Shown here in pieces: positions 19,197-30,200 of a stretch of 64,000 nucleotides of DNA. The stretch's first letter is position 1; every line of letters begins with the position of its first letter. Where the stretch lies: positions 11,528,576-11,592,575 of the forward strand of contig JASKMD010000003.1 of assembly GCA_030144725.1 (NCBI GenBank), read 5' to 3'. Made by a program: the position numbers and the translations under genes. The notes beneath the pieces were generated by a model, which worked only from the letters and a program-made list of their open reading frames with translations, searched no databases and was not told the origin of the DNA. This DNA comes from Haematococcus lacustris (lineage: Eukaryota > Chlorophyta > Chlorophyceae > Chlamydomonadales > Haematococcaceae).

Positions 19197-19792
19197 CGCA
19201 CGTATCGCTTTATGGCGTTCCAGGAGGGCGCGGCGTCGGGGTCCAGGAGGGCTCATCGCATTTTTCGGTATCAAGTTCGCGCACAGTGCGAGAAATGTAG
19301 CGATGAGGGCGCCTAACGGCAGCACAGGGTCCACCCCGTCGGGGATGAACACAGGACGCAGCCAATCGGCTCCTGTGATGAGATCGACCCATGCCAATAT
19401 CACCCTCTGCCACATTTTTTCATTGTATGTACCTCACAAGGTGATAGAGCTTGCCTGGGGTTCATCCTGGGATAAAGACCCGTCCAACTATTCGAGCACG
19501 CGGAAAGGACCACTGACCGGGAAGTTGATGGTCTTGACAGAAGCCCCGAAATGATGGGGTCAAGGCTTCAGCAGAGTGCACGGTAGCGAAACAAAGTCAA
19601 CAAACGGTGCTGCATACACCTCAGTGAGATGCTCTGCTTGCTTGGAGGCAGGGTTAGGCAGGTCTCGGGCCAGGTGTCAGGAAGGGCCCGGGCCATGAGG
19701 GGTCCCGACCCAACCCAGGGAATCTTGCGCATCGGTCTGCGACCCACGTACGGTCGCACCCCGTTGAGCCCCAGGTTGCAGCGAGCGACCAT
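19197..19792 (-). CDS. Small unrecognised minus-strand gene-like sequence
   Basis: Two minus-strand segments look coding. From the ATG at 19792 to 19568 there are about 74 codons, including an R/P-rich VGRRPMRKIPWVGSGPL stretch. At about 19415-19197 a segment with a tryptophan-rich start, one hydrophobic stretch (LGALIATFLALCANLI, possibly membrane-spanning) and a basic end finishes at a plausible GT donor (GTAAGT at about 19195). How the two connect was not resolved. No family was recognised; it could be a fragment of a repeat-encoded protein. Confidence 0.3.
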
Positions 19793-20250
19793 GTTCACAG
19801 TCCGCGGGAATGGCGGGCGGAGTGATCTGGGAGGCTTCAGTCTAAAACGCGAGTTTCAGCGCGCGTGACTTACCGCGATAGCCTCAGCTACCCTTCACTA
19901 GCGCGTGGTGTGAGCGTCGGGCCTGGCACGGATTGGCGGGACCAACGGCCGGGGTGATTTTCAGTCATCCGATCCAGAGTCCCCAGAAGTCCGAAGTAGT
20001 CAGAAGTCCCGAAGCTTAAGTAAGCCTAGAACAACTAACAACCGCCATGACAAAGTAAGACATGACAAACCCAGATCTCGCATGCAGGGCTGAAAAGATC
20101 TGCATGCGCATTTCAAAACACATGCATTCTAGATTCAAAGCAGGACTGTAACACGAGGCGAACCGCATCATAAAACCACCCCCTTAGGATGACGAATATG
20201 TGCACTGATTTGCGTGAGTGCGGAGGTCATCGTGATTATTGATGTGCATA
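19793..20250. other. Stretch with no recognised gene
   Basis: No exon supported. It ends at the CTTATAG target duplication of the first terminal-inverted-repeat element. Confidence 0.3.
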
Positions 20251-20257
20251 CTTATAG

Positions 20258-21546
20258 TCAAGTCCCACAAGGTCAGGTAAAATGGCTCGAAAAAATGTAC
20301 CGTCACTTTTTGTCGCGTATACTGAACTCCAAGAGGTCAAACCGCGACGCCCCGCTGCGGCGTGGTGCTCCGCAGCTTGGCCTGCGAGGGACGGGCTAAA
20401 GTCAACTTTGCCCCCCTCCGCGGTATCCTGGCACCAGTGACTCCTTGCACCCTGGCGGTAGTGCACGTGCATACAACAACGCCGCAGCGACGAGCGAGGT
20501 AGAGCGGTCACTAGTCGGTCGGTCGGCGTGTCGTGATGGGGTGCCGGCATGCAAATTTGCAGTGCTATTTTTGAGATCGATTTGTTGCTTGTTGCTGCTA
20601 CGCATCCGTCTAGTTTGTGCGCCCTAGCTTTGACGTATGCTCATAGCTCCCACGGGAAGGAATTGCAGTGTATTAAAGCGGCCCTGCGCAGGTTGGGAAG
20701 CTCTTAAAATCACAGTACGTAGAAACCTTATTTTTGGGCAGGAAGTGCATCAAACGCCGTGCTGACCTGCTGTAGAGATGCAAACGGTGTGCCCCGAGAA
20801 TCTCGTACACTTTTGGTAGCGTTATTCTTAGGATTAGCACCCAGACATAACCATGACCCAGACATAACTACCATGCTCATGTCTAAATTACCCCATCATC
20901 TCGCGCTCACTAGGCTGCGAAAGTGTAAGAGATTGTTCTAATTCCTCCAAGCTACCACCAACGTTCATCAGCGGCACAAATGATGCAGACTGGCGGCCAT
21001 AATTAGCGATGGGCCGACGCAGTCAGCGTAGTAAGAATAGGAAGGATCGGAAAGCATAGGACAGCAAAGGGGAGCATAGGGAAGCATAAGAAAGCATAGG
21101 AAGCTGTCGTCGTTCATCAGCCCTCTCATTAATGTCGTCGAAGGAGAGACCAGAAAAAAACAATTCCTTCGGACATGCTGCCTGCAGCTCGTAGTATATG
21201 CTTTGATGTGGTAAAGGAGTAGGGCCATTGCAACGCTTAGACATGTTGCGAGCGAGCTGCGGCAGCCCGATGCGAGATGCGAGCCACCCGGTTAACCGAC
21301 ATAACCGCCGGCCCTCGCGCTAGCGCTGTTGTGTACCGTACCTACCAGCACCCGCTTAAAAAGAGCGCCGCATCCATCTACAGTAACCTTGCCAGCTGGA
21401 CACTTGGAAAGGGTTGGTGGGCGTCCAGGCCGTGCAGGCCCGTTGATGCAGTAGGCATATCGGGGAGGCTCGCTGATCAAGGCTGTGTAAGCGCGGCATC
21501 AAATGGCTCACGGTACATTTTGCCAAAGAGACCTTGTGGGACCTGA
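20258..21546 (+). mobile_element. 1.29-kb terminal-inverted-repeat element, copy 1
   Basis: The ends read TCAAGTCCCACAAGGTC... and ...GACCTTGTGGGACCTGA, inverted repeats that continue imperfectly inward (AAAATGTACCGT near both ends). It is flanked by CTTATAG (20251-20257) and CTTATAC (21547-21553), a 7-bp target duplication with one mismatch. The interior has only short broken reading frames, so it is non-autonomous. Copy 2 downstream is its inverted, roughly 80-90% similar partner by eye. A 7-8 bp target and this kind of terminus recall hAT-like DNA transposons, but no transposase is present to confirm it. Confidence 0.85.
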
Positions 21547-21602
21547 CTTATACTATAAGTTTTAGCACAAATTGTCCATGACGAACGAAACATTGCTTTA
21601 GC

Positions 21603-22896
21603 TCAGGTCCCACAAGGTCTGTTTGGCAAAATGTACCGTGAGCCATTTGATGTCGCGCTTACACAGCCTTGATCAGCGAGCCTTTCCGATATGCCTACTG
21701 CATCAAAGGGCCTGCACGGCCTGGACGCCCACCAACCCTTGCCAAGTGTCCAGCTAGCAAGGTTACTGTAGATGGATGCGGCGCTCTTTTATGAGCGGGT
21801 GCTGGTAGGTACGGTACACAACAGCGCTAGCGCGAGGGCCGGCGGTTATGTCGGTTAACCGGGTGGCTCGCATCTCGCATCGGGCTGCCGCAGCCTGCTC
21901 GCAACATGCCTAAGCGTTGCAATGGCCCTCCTCCTCCACCACATCAAAGCATATACTATGAGCTGCAGGCAGCATGACTGAAGGAACTGTTTTTTTCTGG
22001 TCTCTCCTTCGACGACATTATTGAGAGGGCTGATGAATGATGAGAGCTTCCTATGCTTTCTTAGGCTTTCCTATGCTATCCTCTGCTATCCTCTGCTGTC
22101 CTATGCTTTCCTATCCTTCCTATTCTTACTACGCTGACTGCGTCGGCCCATTGCTAAAAATGGCCGCAAATCTGCATCATTTGTGCCGCTGATGAACGCT
22201 GGTGGTAGCTTGGAAGAACCTGAACAATCTCTACCTTCGTCGCAGCCTGATGAGCGCGAGATAATGGAGTAAATCAGACATGAGCATGGTAGGTATGTCT
22301 GGTGTATCTATGGGTGTCAATCCCAAGGATAACGCTATCGGGCAAGGTAGAGATGCTCGAGGCACACCTCTTGCATCTATGAAGGAGGTCAGCACGGCGT
22401 TTGATGCACTTCCTGCCTAGAAATAAGACTTCTACGCACCGTAGTTCCAGGAGCTTCCCAAGCTGCGCAGGGCAGATGTAATACACTGCAATAGCTTCTA
22501 ATGGGAGCTATGAGCATACTTCAAAGCTAGGGCGCAGAAACCAGACGGTTACGTAGCAGCAACAAGCAGCAAATCGATCTCAAAAATAGCACTGCAGATT
22601 TGCATGACGGCACCCCATCCCGGTACGCCGACCGACCGACTAGTGGCCGCTCTACCTCGCTCGTTGCTGCGGCGTTATTGTATGCAAGTGCACTACCGTT
22701 AGGGTGCAAGGAGTCACTGGTGCCAGGATACCGCGGAGGGGGGCAAAGTTGACTTTAGCCCGTCCCTCGCAGGCCAAGCTGCGGAGCTGCACGCCGCAGC
22801 GGGGCGTCGCGGTTTGACCTCTTGGAGTTCAGTATACGCGTCAAAAAGTGACGGTACATTTTATCGAGCCATTTTACCTGACCTTGTGGGACCTGA
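21603..22896 (-). mobile_element. 1.29-kb terminal-inverted-repeat element, copy 2 (opposite orientation)
   Basis: The ends read TCAGGTCCCACAAGGTC... and ...GACCTTGTGGGACCTGA. It is flanked by perfect 7-bp copies of CTTTAGC at 21596-21602 and 22897-22903. The sequence is the reverse complement of copy 1 with scattered substitutions and small indels. Its minus strand keeps a 70-codon open stretch (22486-22274) that is broken in copy 1, hinting at a decayed ORF. The two copies are separated by 56 bp and could form a long hairpin. Confidence 0.85.
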
Positions 22897-22903
22897 CTTT
22901 AGC

Positions 22904-23209
22904 TAATGCCGCAACATTGCATAAGAAGCTATGGCGCGAAGTGCTCCTCGGTCATTGCGTTCTTGGTCGTCCATGGGAAGGCCGGTGACTTCTTCCTGCA
23001 AGCCAAGGTAACATGAACTGCTCTGAATGCAACCTACAGTTGCGAGCGAACGAGCACGAATCCGATCATGATGCCTTCATTTGCACACTTCAGTGAAGCG
23101 ACTCTTGAGGTTGCTACACTTGTGTTCCCCCTAGTGCTGTCATATCATTCGAACCCCCTTGCATCCCCATGCTGTGGCGTACTAGCCTTGCCTTGCTTGA
23201 TTTTGTATA
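22904..23209. other. Short intergenic stretch, nothing recognised
   Basis: No repeat and no supported exon. Confidence 0.3.
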
Positions 23210-24256
23210 CTATGACAGCTTGACCCTATAAACACTTACATGTAGCTCGCTTCGCTTGTATATGGCATGCAGCACTTCACATGGCCTCGCATTGCGGGCC
23301 AAGTTTGACAAGACATTTCGCCACATGGCGCTCATAGCGCCCGACACCAAGATGTTGGTGCAATCCATGTGCGCCAAGGGGTTGAAGTAGCGATTGGGCC
23401 CAAGGGGCTGACCTGCCAGCTGTTGAGCGATGGAGGAAGTTAGCCACGACCATGGAGGGTTGTCGCTGTGTTGCAGGGCCATAGAGTCTGAGACTCGGCA
23501 CGGAGCCAATGTTCTGCTAGGTCCGGCCCAAAGGCCGCGAGGACAACGCCATACATCCTCAAGGTGGATGGCGTGATCAGCTTGCGCCCAAGGTTGTTGA
23601 ACCACGATAGGCAAATGGTCTGTTGCAAGTGGGGTAAGCTCAAGGCCACTGGTGAAAGGCACGCTCCCGGGTAACCCATGTGATCCCACAAGCAAGCTTG
23701 CTTTTGGGTCCCCCTCCGTGAGGTATCCGTGAGGCTCCTTTCCACTTGCATCTTGTAGCGAGCAATATGGTGGAGGGGGTGGTGGCATGTTGCGAAGTGC
23801 CTGCACCCAGCTGCCTCGTCGCAAGGGTGGCAGCGGACGTCTCTCACCATTGGTGTTGGTCCCGGGGTCATTGTGGGTGGAGGACCTTGGCATCCCACCA
23901 CAACTGAGGGCTGGGCGCACAGATGATACGGGCCGTTGCATTGCATTGATCGGTTGAGAACATGGCATAGGTAACTCTGTTGCTGAGCTTGCCAGTGAGC
24001 GGGGGCTCTCTTCTTGTTGCACCACTCTGGTAGTGGTGGATGAGGGCCTTGTGAAGGGTGGAGGTATGCTTACGCCACTGTCTTGGTCAGGGTGTCGCAG
24101 GTTGTCATAATCCGGCATGGGGCCGGGTTGCAACAGGTTGACAGAGGAGCAGGCTGCACCGGCTTGGAGCCCCGCCGCGCTTGCCACGAGGAGTCCCATC
24201 TCGTCTGCTGGTAATTGTAACAGCCCAGCGTGGAGGCAAAGCTGCCTCACTGTCAT
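23210..24256 (-). CDS. Unrecognised proline-rich minus-strand ORF
   Basis: An open frame of about 349 codons from the first in-frame ATG (24256); the frame is open slightly further upstream. It has a leucine-rich helical start, a long S/T/P/Q-rich middle with a PPPPPPY run, and a tail with W-rich motifs. A second minus-strand frame over 23650-23450 (containing the segment ITPSTLRMYGVVLAAF) also looks coding and vaguely recalls the N-terminal domain of tyrosine recombinases, so a frameshift or an unmodelled intron is possible. No family is assigned; remnant of a mobile element is one option. Confidence 0.3.
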   Translation of the reverse strand: MTVRQLCLHAGLLQLPADEMGLLVASAAGLQAGAACSSVNLLQPGPMPDYDNLRHPDQDSGVSIPPPFTRPSSTTTRVVQQEESPRSLASSATELPMPCSQPINAMQRPVSSVRPALSCGGMPRSSTHNDPGTNTNGERRPLPPLRRGSWVQALRNMPPPPPPYCSLQDASGKEPHGYLTEGDPKASLLVGSHGLPGSVPFTSGLELTPLATDHLPIVVQQPWAQADHAIHLEDVWRCPRGLWAGPSRTLAPCRVSDSMALQHSDNPPWSWLTSSIAQQLAGQPLGPNRYFNPLAHMDCTNILVSGAMSAMWRNVLSNLARNARPCEVLHAIYKRSELHVSVYRVKLS

Positions 24257-27251
24257 AGACAGCTGTTGCACGGCGGCAAGCGGCAGCTGAAATGGAATCT
24301 CCACTTTAGTGATGGAGCTGTGGCTGTGCCTAGTGCTTCATGGCAGCAAGCAAGGCATGAGCAGGCAAGAGCAACGAGTGCGTTCATAAGGAGGGGATGT
24401 TTTGCTCAGATTGGTATGAGTGCAATGGCCGCTGCGGGCAATGCATTGTGGCAACATGCATTACAATGGGCTACACAATGTCAAAATGTTGGACTATGCC
24501 AGCCTTGCAACGACCACACTTCCTCCTCCCCCTATACACAAATTGGCTTCACGTCCCCATGTCTTGGATGGAAACACCCATACCCTATTAGGATGCAGGT
24601 ATTGGTGAGGTTACAAGCCACCATGGCAAAAGAGCCTATGCAAGCCGCTTGTTGTGCAACACACCTGTTGTTATGAGGTAGGGGTGACGTGAAAGGCTGG
24701 GTGAGGCAGTGTACAGTGCTAGAGAGGTGGGCAACATCCGCTATAAACTGTGGGAGACGTTGTCGGGAGGGCGAGAAGCTTTGGTAGCATTGCACTATGA
24801 CTGGGAGAGTGTCCAAGAGCACCTGCCATCAACACACCACGAGGCCACAAGTCTGAGCACCCCACACATAAGTATCATCACACCATGTCAAGAGGGTAGC
24901 AAAGGGAGGTGAAGCACCAAGTCAGCAAGTACCACGACTAAGCTTACCGGCCTGATGTCTGTGGCACACAGAAGAAGGGATGTAACTAAGTATTTAAGTA
25001 ACTAAGTATGCAGACGCTGGTGCCTAAAGGACCTCTCACCTGAGCCAGCAGTGCCTCTGTGGCGCAAGGCGCAATGGTGGATGCTGCGCAATGTAGGAGA
25101 CGATGCAAAGCACATCGCCACACACGGGGTGTTGCACTCGCAGCTTGAGAGTTCTTCAGGGGGCGCCTGCAACACATGGGCACATGGATGTTCGGGGAAG
25201 GGCATCACCTTGACCGTCTTGTATGTACAACAGGGATGACACTGAGCTACTTCGTCGGGAAAACCCGAGGTGACTGACACTAGTCACTCCTTGTGGTGTT
25301 CCAGACAACCAAGCCACCATCTCCTTCACCGCCTCGACCCCTAGCACCATATCAAGGCATCTTGCCTGAAAGAAGTCCAGTCCAGACTGTTGACATGGGC
25401 CACCAGCAGGGTGTGCGCCCCCCCCTGATAGGTGCGCCGCAGAAGTTGCTGGAGTCGTTGGCTCAACTCGTCCGCCTGGCAAACCACAGGGCACAAATGA
25501 CGCTAGCTGTGTCTTGCCAAGTGAGGGGTGCAGACTAGCAAGAGAGGGGAGTTGGCCTTGTACTTCACGCTCACCGTGCCCAAGAAAATGTTGCACACTA
25601 ACAAGGGCTCAAGTCAATAGGATCAGTTATATTACATAGCTACCATGACCTGATACGTTTAAAGTATGAAGGTAGGTCTCAGCTGCATAGATCTTGGCCA
25701 CTGTCGCAGGCCCTCAACTCACTTGTTTTTGCAACGCCGTAATCAGGGAGGTTGTGCCGTCTGTTGCTGCACTCTCTTGTTGGTCTGGTTGTCCAGCTAG
25801 CTGCTTGACCAGAGCTGCCAACTGTCTCTGGACGCAACTTGCAGCACTGCAATGCAATCAATAGTGGTCCCACAAGCATGGTAGTGACAACCTCGAAGTG
25901 GTCAGTGCATTGCGAGGATCACACGAGCTTGGTTTTGAAGCTTAGCTGGCCTGCCAACTGCTTATAACATATACGTGTAGATGACATATGTTTAAACATA
26001 GCTACATTGGAACTGTATGCGAAATGAGAGGGTCCAGTAAAAGCACCGTTTTGCAAATGGGGTGACAGCTACGCAAATTATAGGGTGCCCCACCAGCCAT
26101 GCTCGACCCTGGGAAGGAGCACCCCCTCCACCACCTTAAGGTTGTTGCCCAAGCCCCGGCCCTTGTGTGCCATCCCATGCTTTGCACCACACCATGTCAG
26201 GGGCATCTCTGTAGATTGTGGCAGTTAGTCTACCCACACCACGCTGCAAGCTACAACACAGTGTCATGGAGCCCCATAAACACCCAACTTCTTGAGGTGT
26301 ATGCATGCTGCATGCACACCTGCCCATTGACCCTACGTACAACGCCAGTAATACTGAGCCATTGTTAGCTGGGCCCCCTGTAAAGGGGGCAAACATTCCT
26401 GTACTTTCTTAACCACTACTTTCCTATTCACTTGCTGTACCTATATGCGTTTGTAAAATCCTCCCTCACAACAAGCAAGACCCGAGGGCACGCGAGCTGA
26501 GCTAGGCAAGAAACTGAGCTGGGCTAGGTCCACTAGGATGGCGCACCAAGCAGTGCTTGGTGGGCTCCATTGCATCACCACATGCATGCTGTGGTCATCT
26601 CCTGACATGCCGGGTTGACACATTAGTGTGCGCCCTACATCCTTCAAAGCTGGCCCTGACCCTAGTTATCCCAGTCTACTCAGCCTAGCCCAATCTAGCC
26701 CCCCTATCTCGCAAGCCAACATGTCCTATCCAATAGAAGGAGGTGCAAGCGAAACACACCCTTGAGAAGCCATAGCCTGGCAGATTGTTTAGGAGCAAGC
26801 AACAACATGGGCGGCCCCAAGCACCTTCTGCCGCACAGTGCTGACTAGCCCTTTCTCAAAGATTTTGTGAGGCCAGCCAACCGTTTGATGGCACCACCTA
26901 TTGCAATGTTGCCAGTTGTTCCTTCGCCAGTCAAGCCCTCCCATGAATCAGCAAGCCACCGGATATAGGAGAGCAGTATGGGGAGGCAGATGCATTGATG
27001 CATGATGTGAGCATGAGTTCACTAACGAGGCCTTGCTTACACAGGCGCACAAAGCACAGTCACAAGGGCTATTTCCAGTCTGCTTTTCTATCCCTTGCAA
27101 ACCGCAAACCGGCATTCTTTGAAGAGGGGTGGTAGCATTGTGTTGTGGCCCTGTAGATGATCTCAAAGGCAGTTGAGGGCGCCCACATGTCAAGAATTAT
27201 CAACGGCGTAGCCCTGCACCAAGTGCAAAGAGCCTGCTTGGGAGGTATGCT
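24257..27251. other. Gene-like but unresolved region
   Basis: Several minus-strand stretches look coding without forming a model. About 25280-25000 is cysteine- and histidine-rich (pairs such as C-x2-C and C-x-C), which could be a zinc-binding segment. About 25600-25290 and 26400-26140 also read open. No family, splice chain or repeat structure could be fixed, and decayed transposon sequence is possible. Confidence 0.25.
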
Positions 27252-30200
27252 TCACGCAAACTGACCTACCCCGACCCAAACACTGCAAGCCGCAGCCCTA
27301 CACAGCTCGCCGCAGTCAAATAGGGGCCCAGGCCAAACCCACCTGAGGTGCAGAAGGAGTAGCTGTGGGCCATCTGCTGTTGGTTCCCTCATGCCCAGGC
27401 TGCCGACGCGCAGGTGGTCCAGCAGCAGGGCCATACCAGCCAGCACCCCTTTAGCCACTAGATGCTGCGCAGGGCACAGCCGTGAGGGCAACTTTAGGGC
27501 GGGGTGAAGGCTGGTGTCAGCGGCAGCTGGTGTGCTGGTCGCGTTCGTCACTGTTCTAGCTCAAAGTGTGATGGAGGAGTGGGCATGCAGTCATCATGAT
27601 AACTCAGGACATGCAAGGCACTCCCAGCCACCTGGACGTGGGGCAGGTAGGTGCCCAGCTGCTGCAGATGACTCCACAAATAGCTAAGCACCTGCAAGGA
27701 GCACCAGCCAGGCAGTGGCCAGGCTGTGTCTCCCCACCCCTTCCTCCCTCGATCACTTTGCCCCTTCCCCGCAACCTAGGCCCCACTTCTCCTCCTTCCC
27801 ATCCATCCACTCCTTCTTCTGGCTCATCCCCAACACGCCCCCCTTTTCCCCGTCCCCTCCCCCTCTGCTTGCGTTGTCACTGCCATGCCCAGCTTGTTGA
27901 GCAGCTAGCCCCAGCCCCAGCCCCATGCGCCTGCCGGCATAGGCCTCGCAGGTGCTGCAGCAGTGTACAGCGTCCTCCTGGTGGGCGCACCTGGTAAGGG
28001 ATGCGGCCTAGCAGCAGAGGCCGCTTGCGCTCGCTCCTCTCATCCCGGGCACTGCCTTCCTGCCCAGACCCACTGCCTGGCCTGAGGGTACTCGCACCCG
28101 ATGGCTGTGGCGGCGTGCAGCCTGCACCACAGAGCCACCCAGTGAGTAGCCAGGGCTGGCCATTCTGGAGCTTTGGGGAGGGGCACACACAGAGGGGTCC
28201 TAGGAAGGTGGAGGGCTATGCCCTGACCCCCTGACCCAGTGTTGTGAAGTGGGTGAAAGGCTCCCCCCTCCACCCGTTGACCCATGTTGTGTAAGGAGGT
28301 TGAGGGCTGCCCTCTTGACCCATGTTGGTAACCTGTTGTTAAGCAAACATGTTTAACATGCTGGTATCTTGTTGCTAACCATGGGGTGGGAGCAGGCCAC
28401 ACTGAGCACAGGAGGTCCTCCCTTGACGCATGTGGCAAGACTGCAGACACCTCCTCTTCCTGCTGTAGCTTACTGGAGCTCCTGCCCTCCCTCAGGCTCT
28501 GCCCCAGCTTCAACCTCACTGCACCCCAGCTGCGCGTGACCCCTCTCCCTGCACCCCTGCCACTAGCCCTGCACCTCCAGCAGCTCCTAGGCGACCGGTG
28601 GAAACTGGTCCAGGCTGGAAACTGGTGGAAACTGGAAACTGGTCCAGGGTGGACACTGGAAACAGGCTGGAAATTGGTCCAGGCCAATGCATGTCCTCCA
28701 TGAACGTGCACGGCAAGGCCCACCCGTGCCAGTGCCCACCGCCAGGCTAGTCACTTCTTCTGCTCATTGCTGTGGGCGACAGCAGGAACCCTCACCACCC
28801 TGGTAGTGTGCGCCACCACTGGACTGCCATCACTTCAGCAGCACAGCAGTGCAGCCGCGCTCAAGTCACGCCCATCCACCTGCTCAGGCCCCAGCCAAGA
28901 CTGTCACCCTCGCCAAACACTACTGCCCACACCCCACCCTCCCAACCCAGCAACACACCCGTCACCAGCCCTCCACGCCAAGCCTGCCTTCAGCGGCACC
29001 CTGGCCCCACCCCTCCCAGCACTGACCTTCACTGGGCCAGCAGCGGCTGTCCACTGCCAGCTCCAGCACCTCGCGCCCTGGCACTGCCTCGGCCAGCAGG
29101 CTGTGCACAGGGCTGCTCAACTGCTGATCCACCGCTGCCTGCAGCTTGGGTTGCAGCTGCTGCAAAACATCTGCCACCTCTGGCAACACCTGCCATGCAC
29201 AGCATGCAGGAAGACAGCAGGGGCAGGCGGGCTAAGCATGCAGGTGGAGTGAAAACGCCATGCGGGCAGCCACATGAGGGCACCCCATGCCGCCAGACGT
29301 TTTGCTGGGCAGGTGGAGGGGCTGGGGCGGAGTCTCATGCACACCTTGTGTGATGACGCAGTGTCGCCCAGCAGCCAGCGGAACCCGGCCTCGAAGTTTT
29401 GAATGTCACACATGATGGCCTGCACACAGCATCAAAGGGCACCTTCATCATCATTGCATGGTCATCCCCTTTTAGCATGGCTGCAACACACATGCCTCTA
29501 GATTCAGCATGCTATGGATCAAATGCATGTGCAATCATGAATGCATGTGTGAAACATAAGTGGGATGTGTGACTAAGGTCAGACTCTCAGCGGATGGCCA
29601 CGAGCCTGCTGCAGGTCTAGCATCTGCCTGGGGAAAGGACAGCTCAATGGTCCTGTCCATGGCGCTATGCTGTCCTGCAAAGTCCTCATAAGGTCATCCT
29701 GACTGGCTGCTTGACCTAGTTTGCTCTGGTTGCTGCCGGGCCCTGGCTGCCCTGCTAGTGTGAGCAGCAGAGCCTGACAGAGGCCTTGAAAGGGCTGGTT
29801 GCAGGTGACTGCCTGGGTCTGATTGGACCGCTGCGTTGAGGAGGGGATGCAGGAGGGCAGTGGGAGACTGCCAGTCAAATAGAGTGAGCAACAGGACCGG
29901 GTGTGATGAGGGTCCACTGTCTGCATGCGCCTATCACATGCCTGTCGCTCATTGGCTGGCAAGGCTGCTGTTGCAGAGCCATCTGTGGGAAGGCCAGGTC
30001 AGCTATACATAGCTCTTAAACTCCAAAAGTTATCAAAACTAGGAACCTTACTGTGTACATAAGCTATACATCATGCTAAAGAAACATGGTCATTAGAGCA
30101 AGCGGCAGAAGGTAAATCAGGGTAAACCAGGGTGGGTCAGGGTGGGTCAGGGTGGGTCAGGGCGAGTCAGGGTGGGTCAGGGTGGGTCAGGGCGAGTCAG

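Noticed and set aside
20258..22896. One 2.6-kb fold-back element
   Set aside because: Each arm has its own inverted ends and its own 7-bp target duplication, so two insertions fit better.
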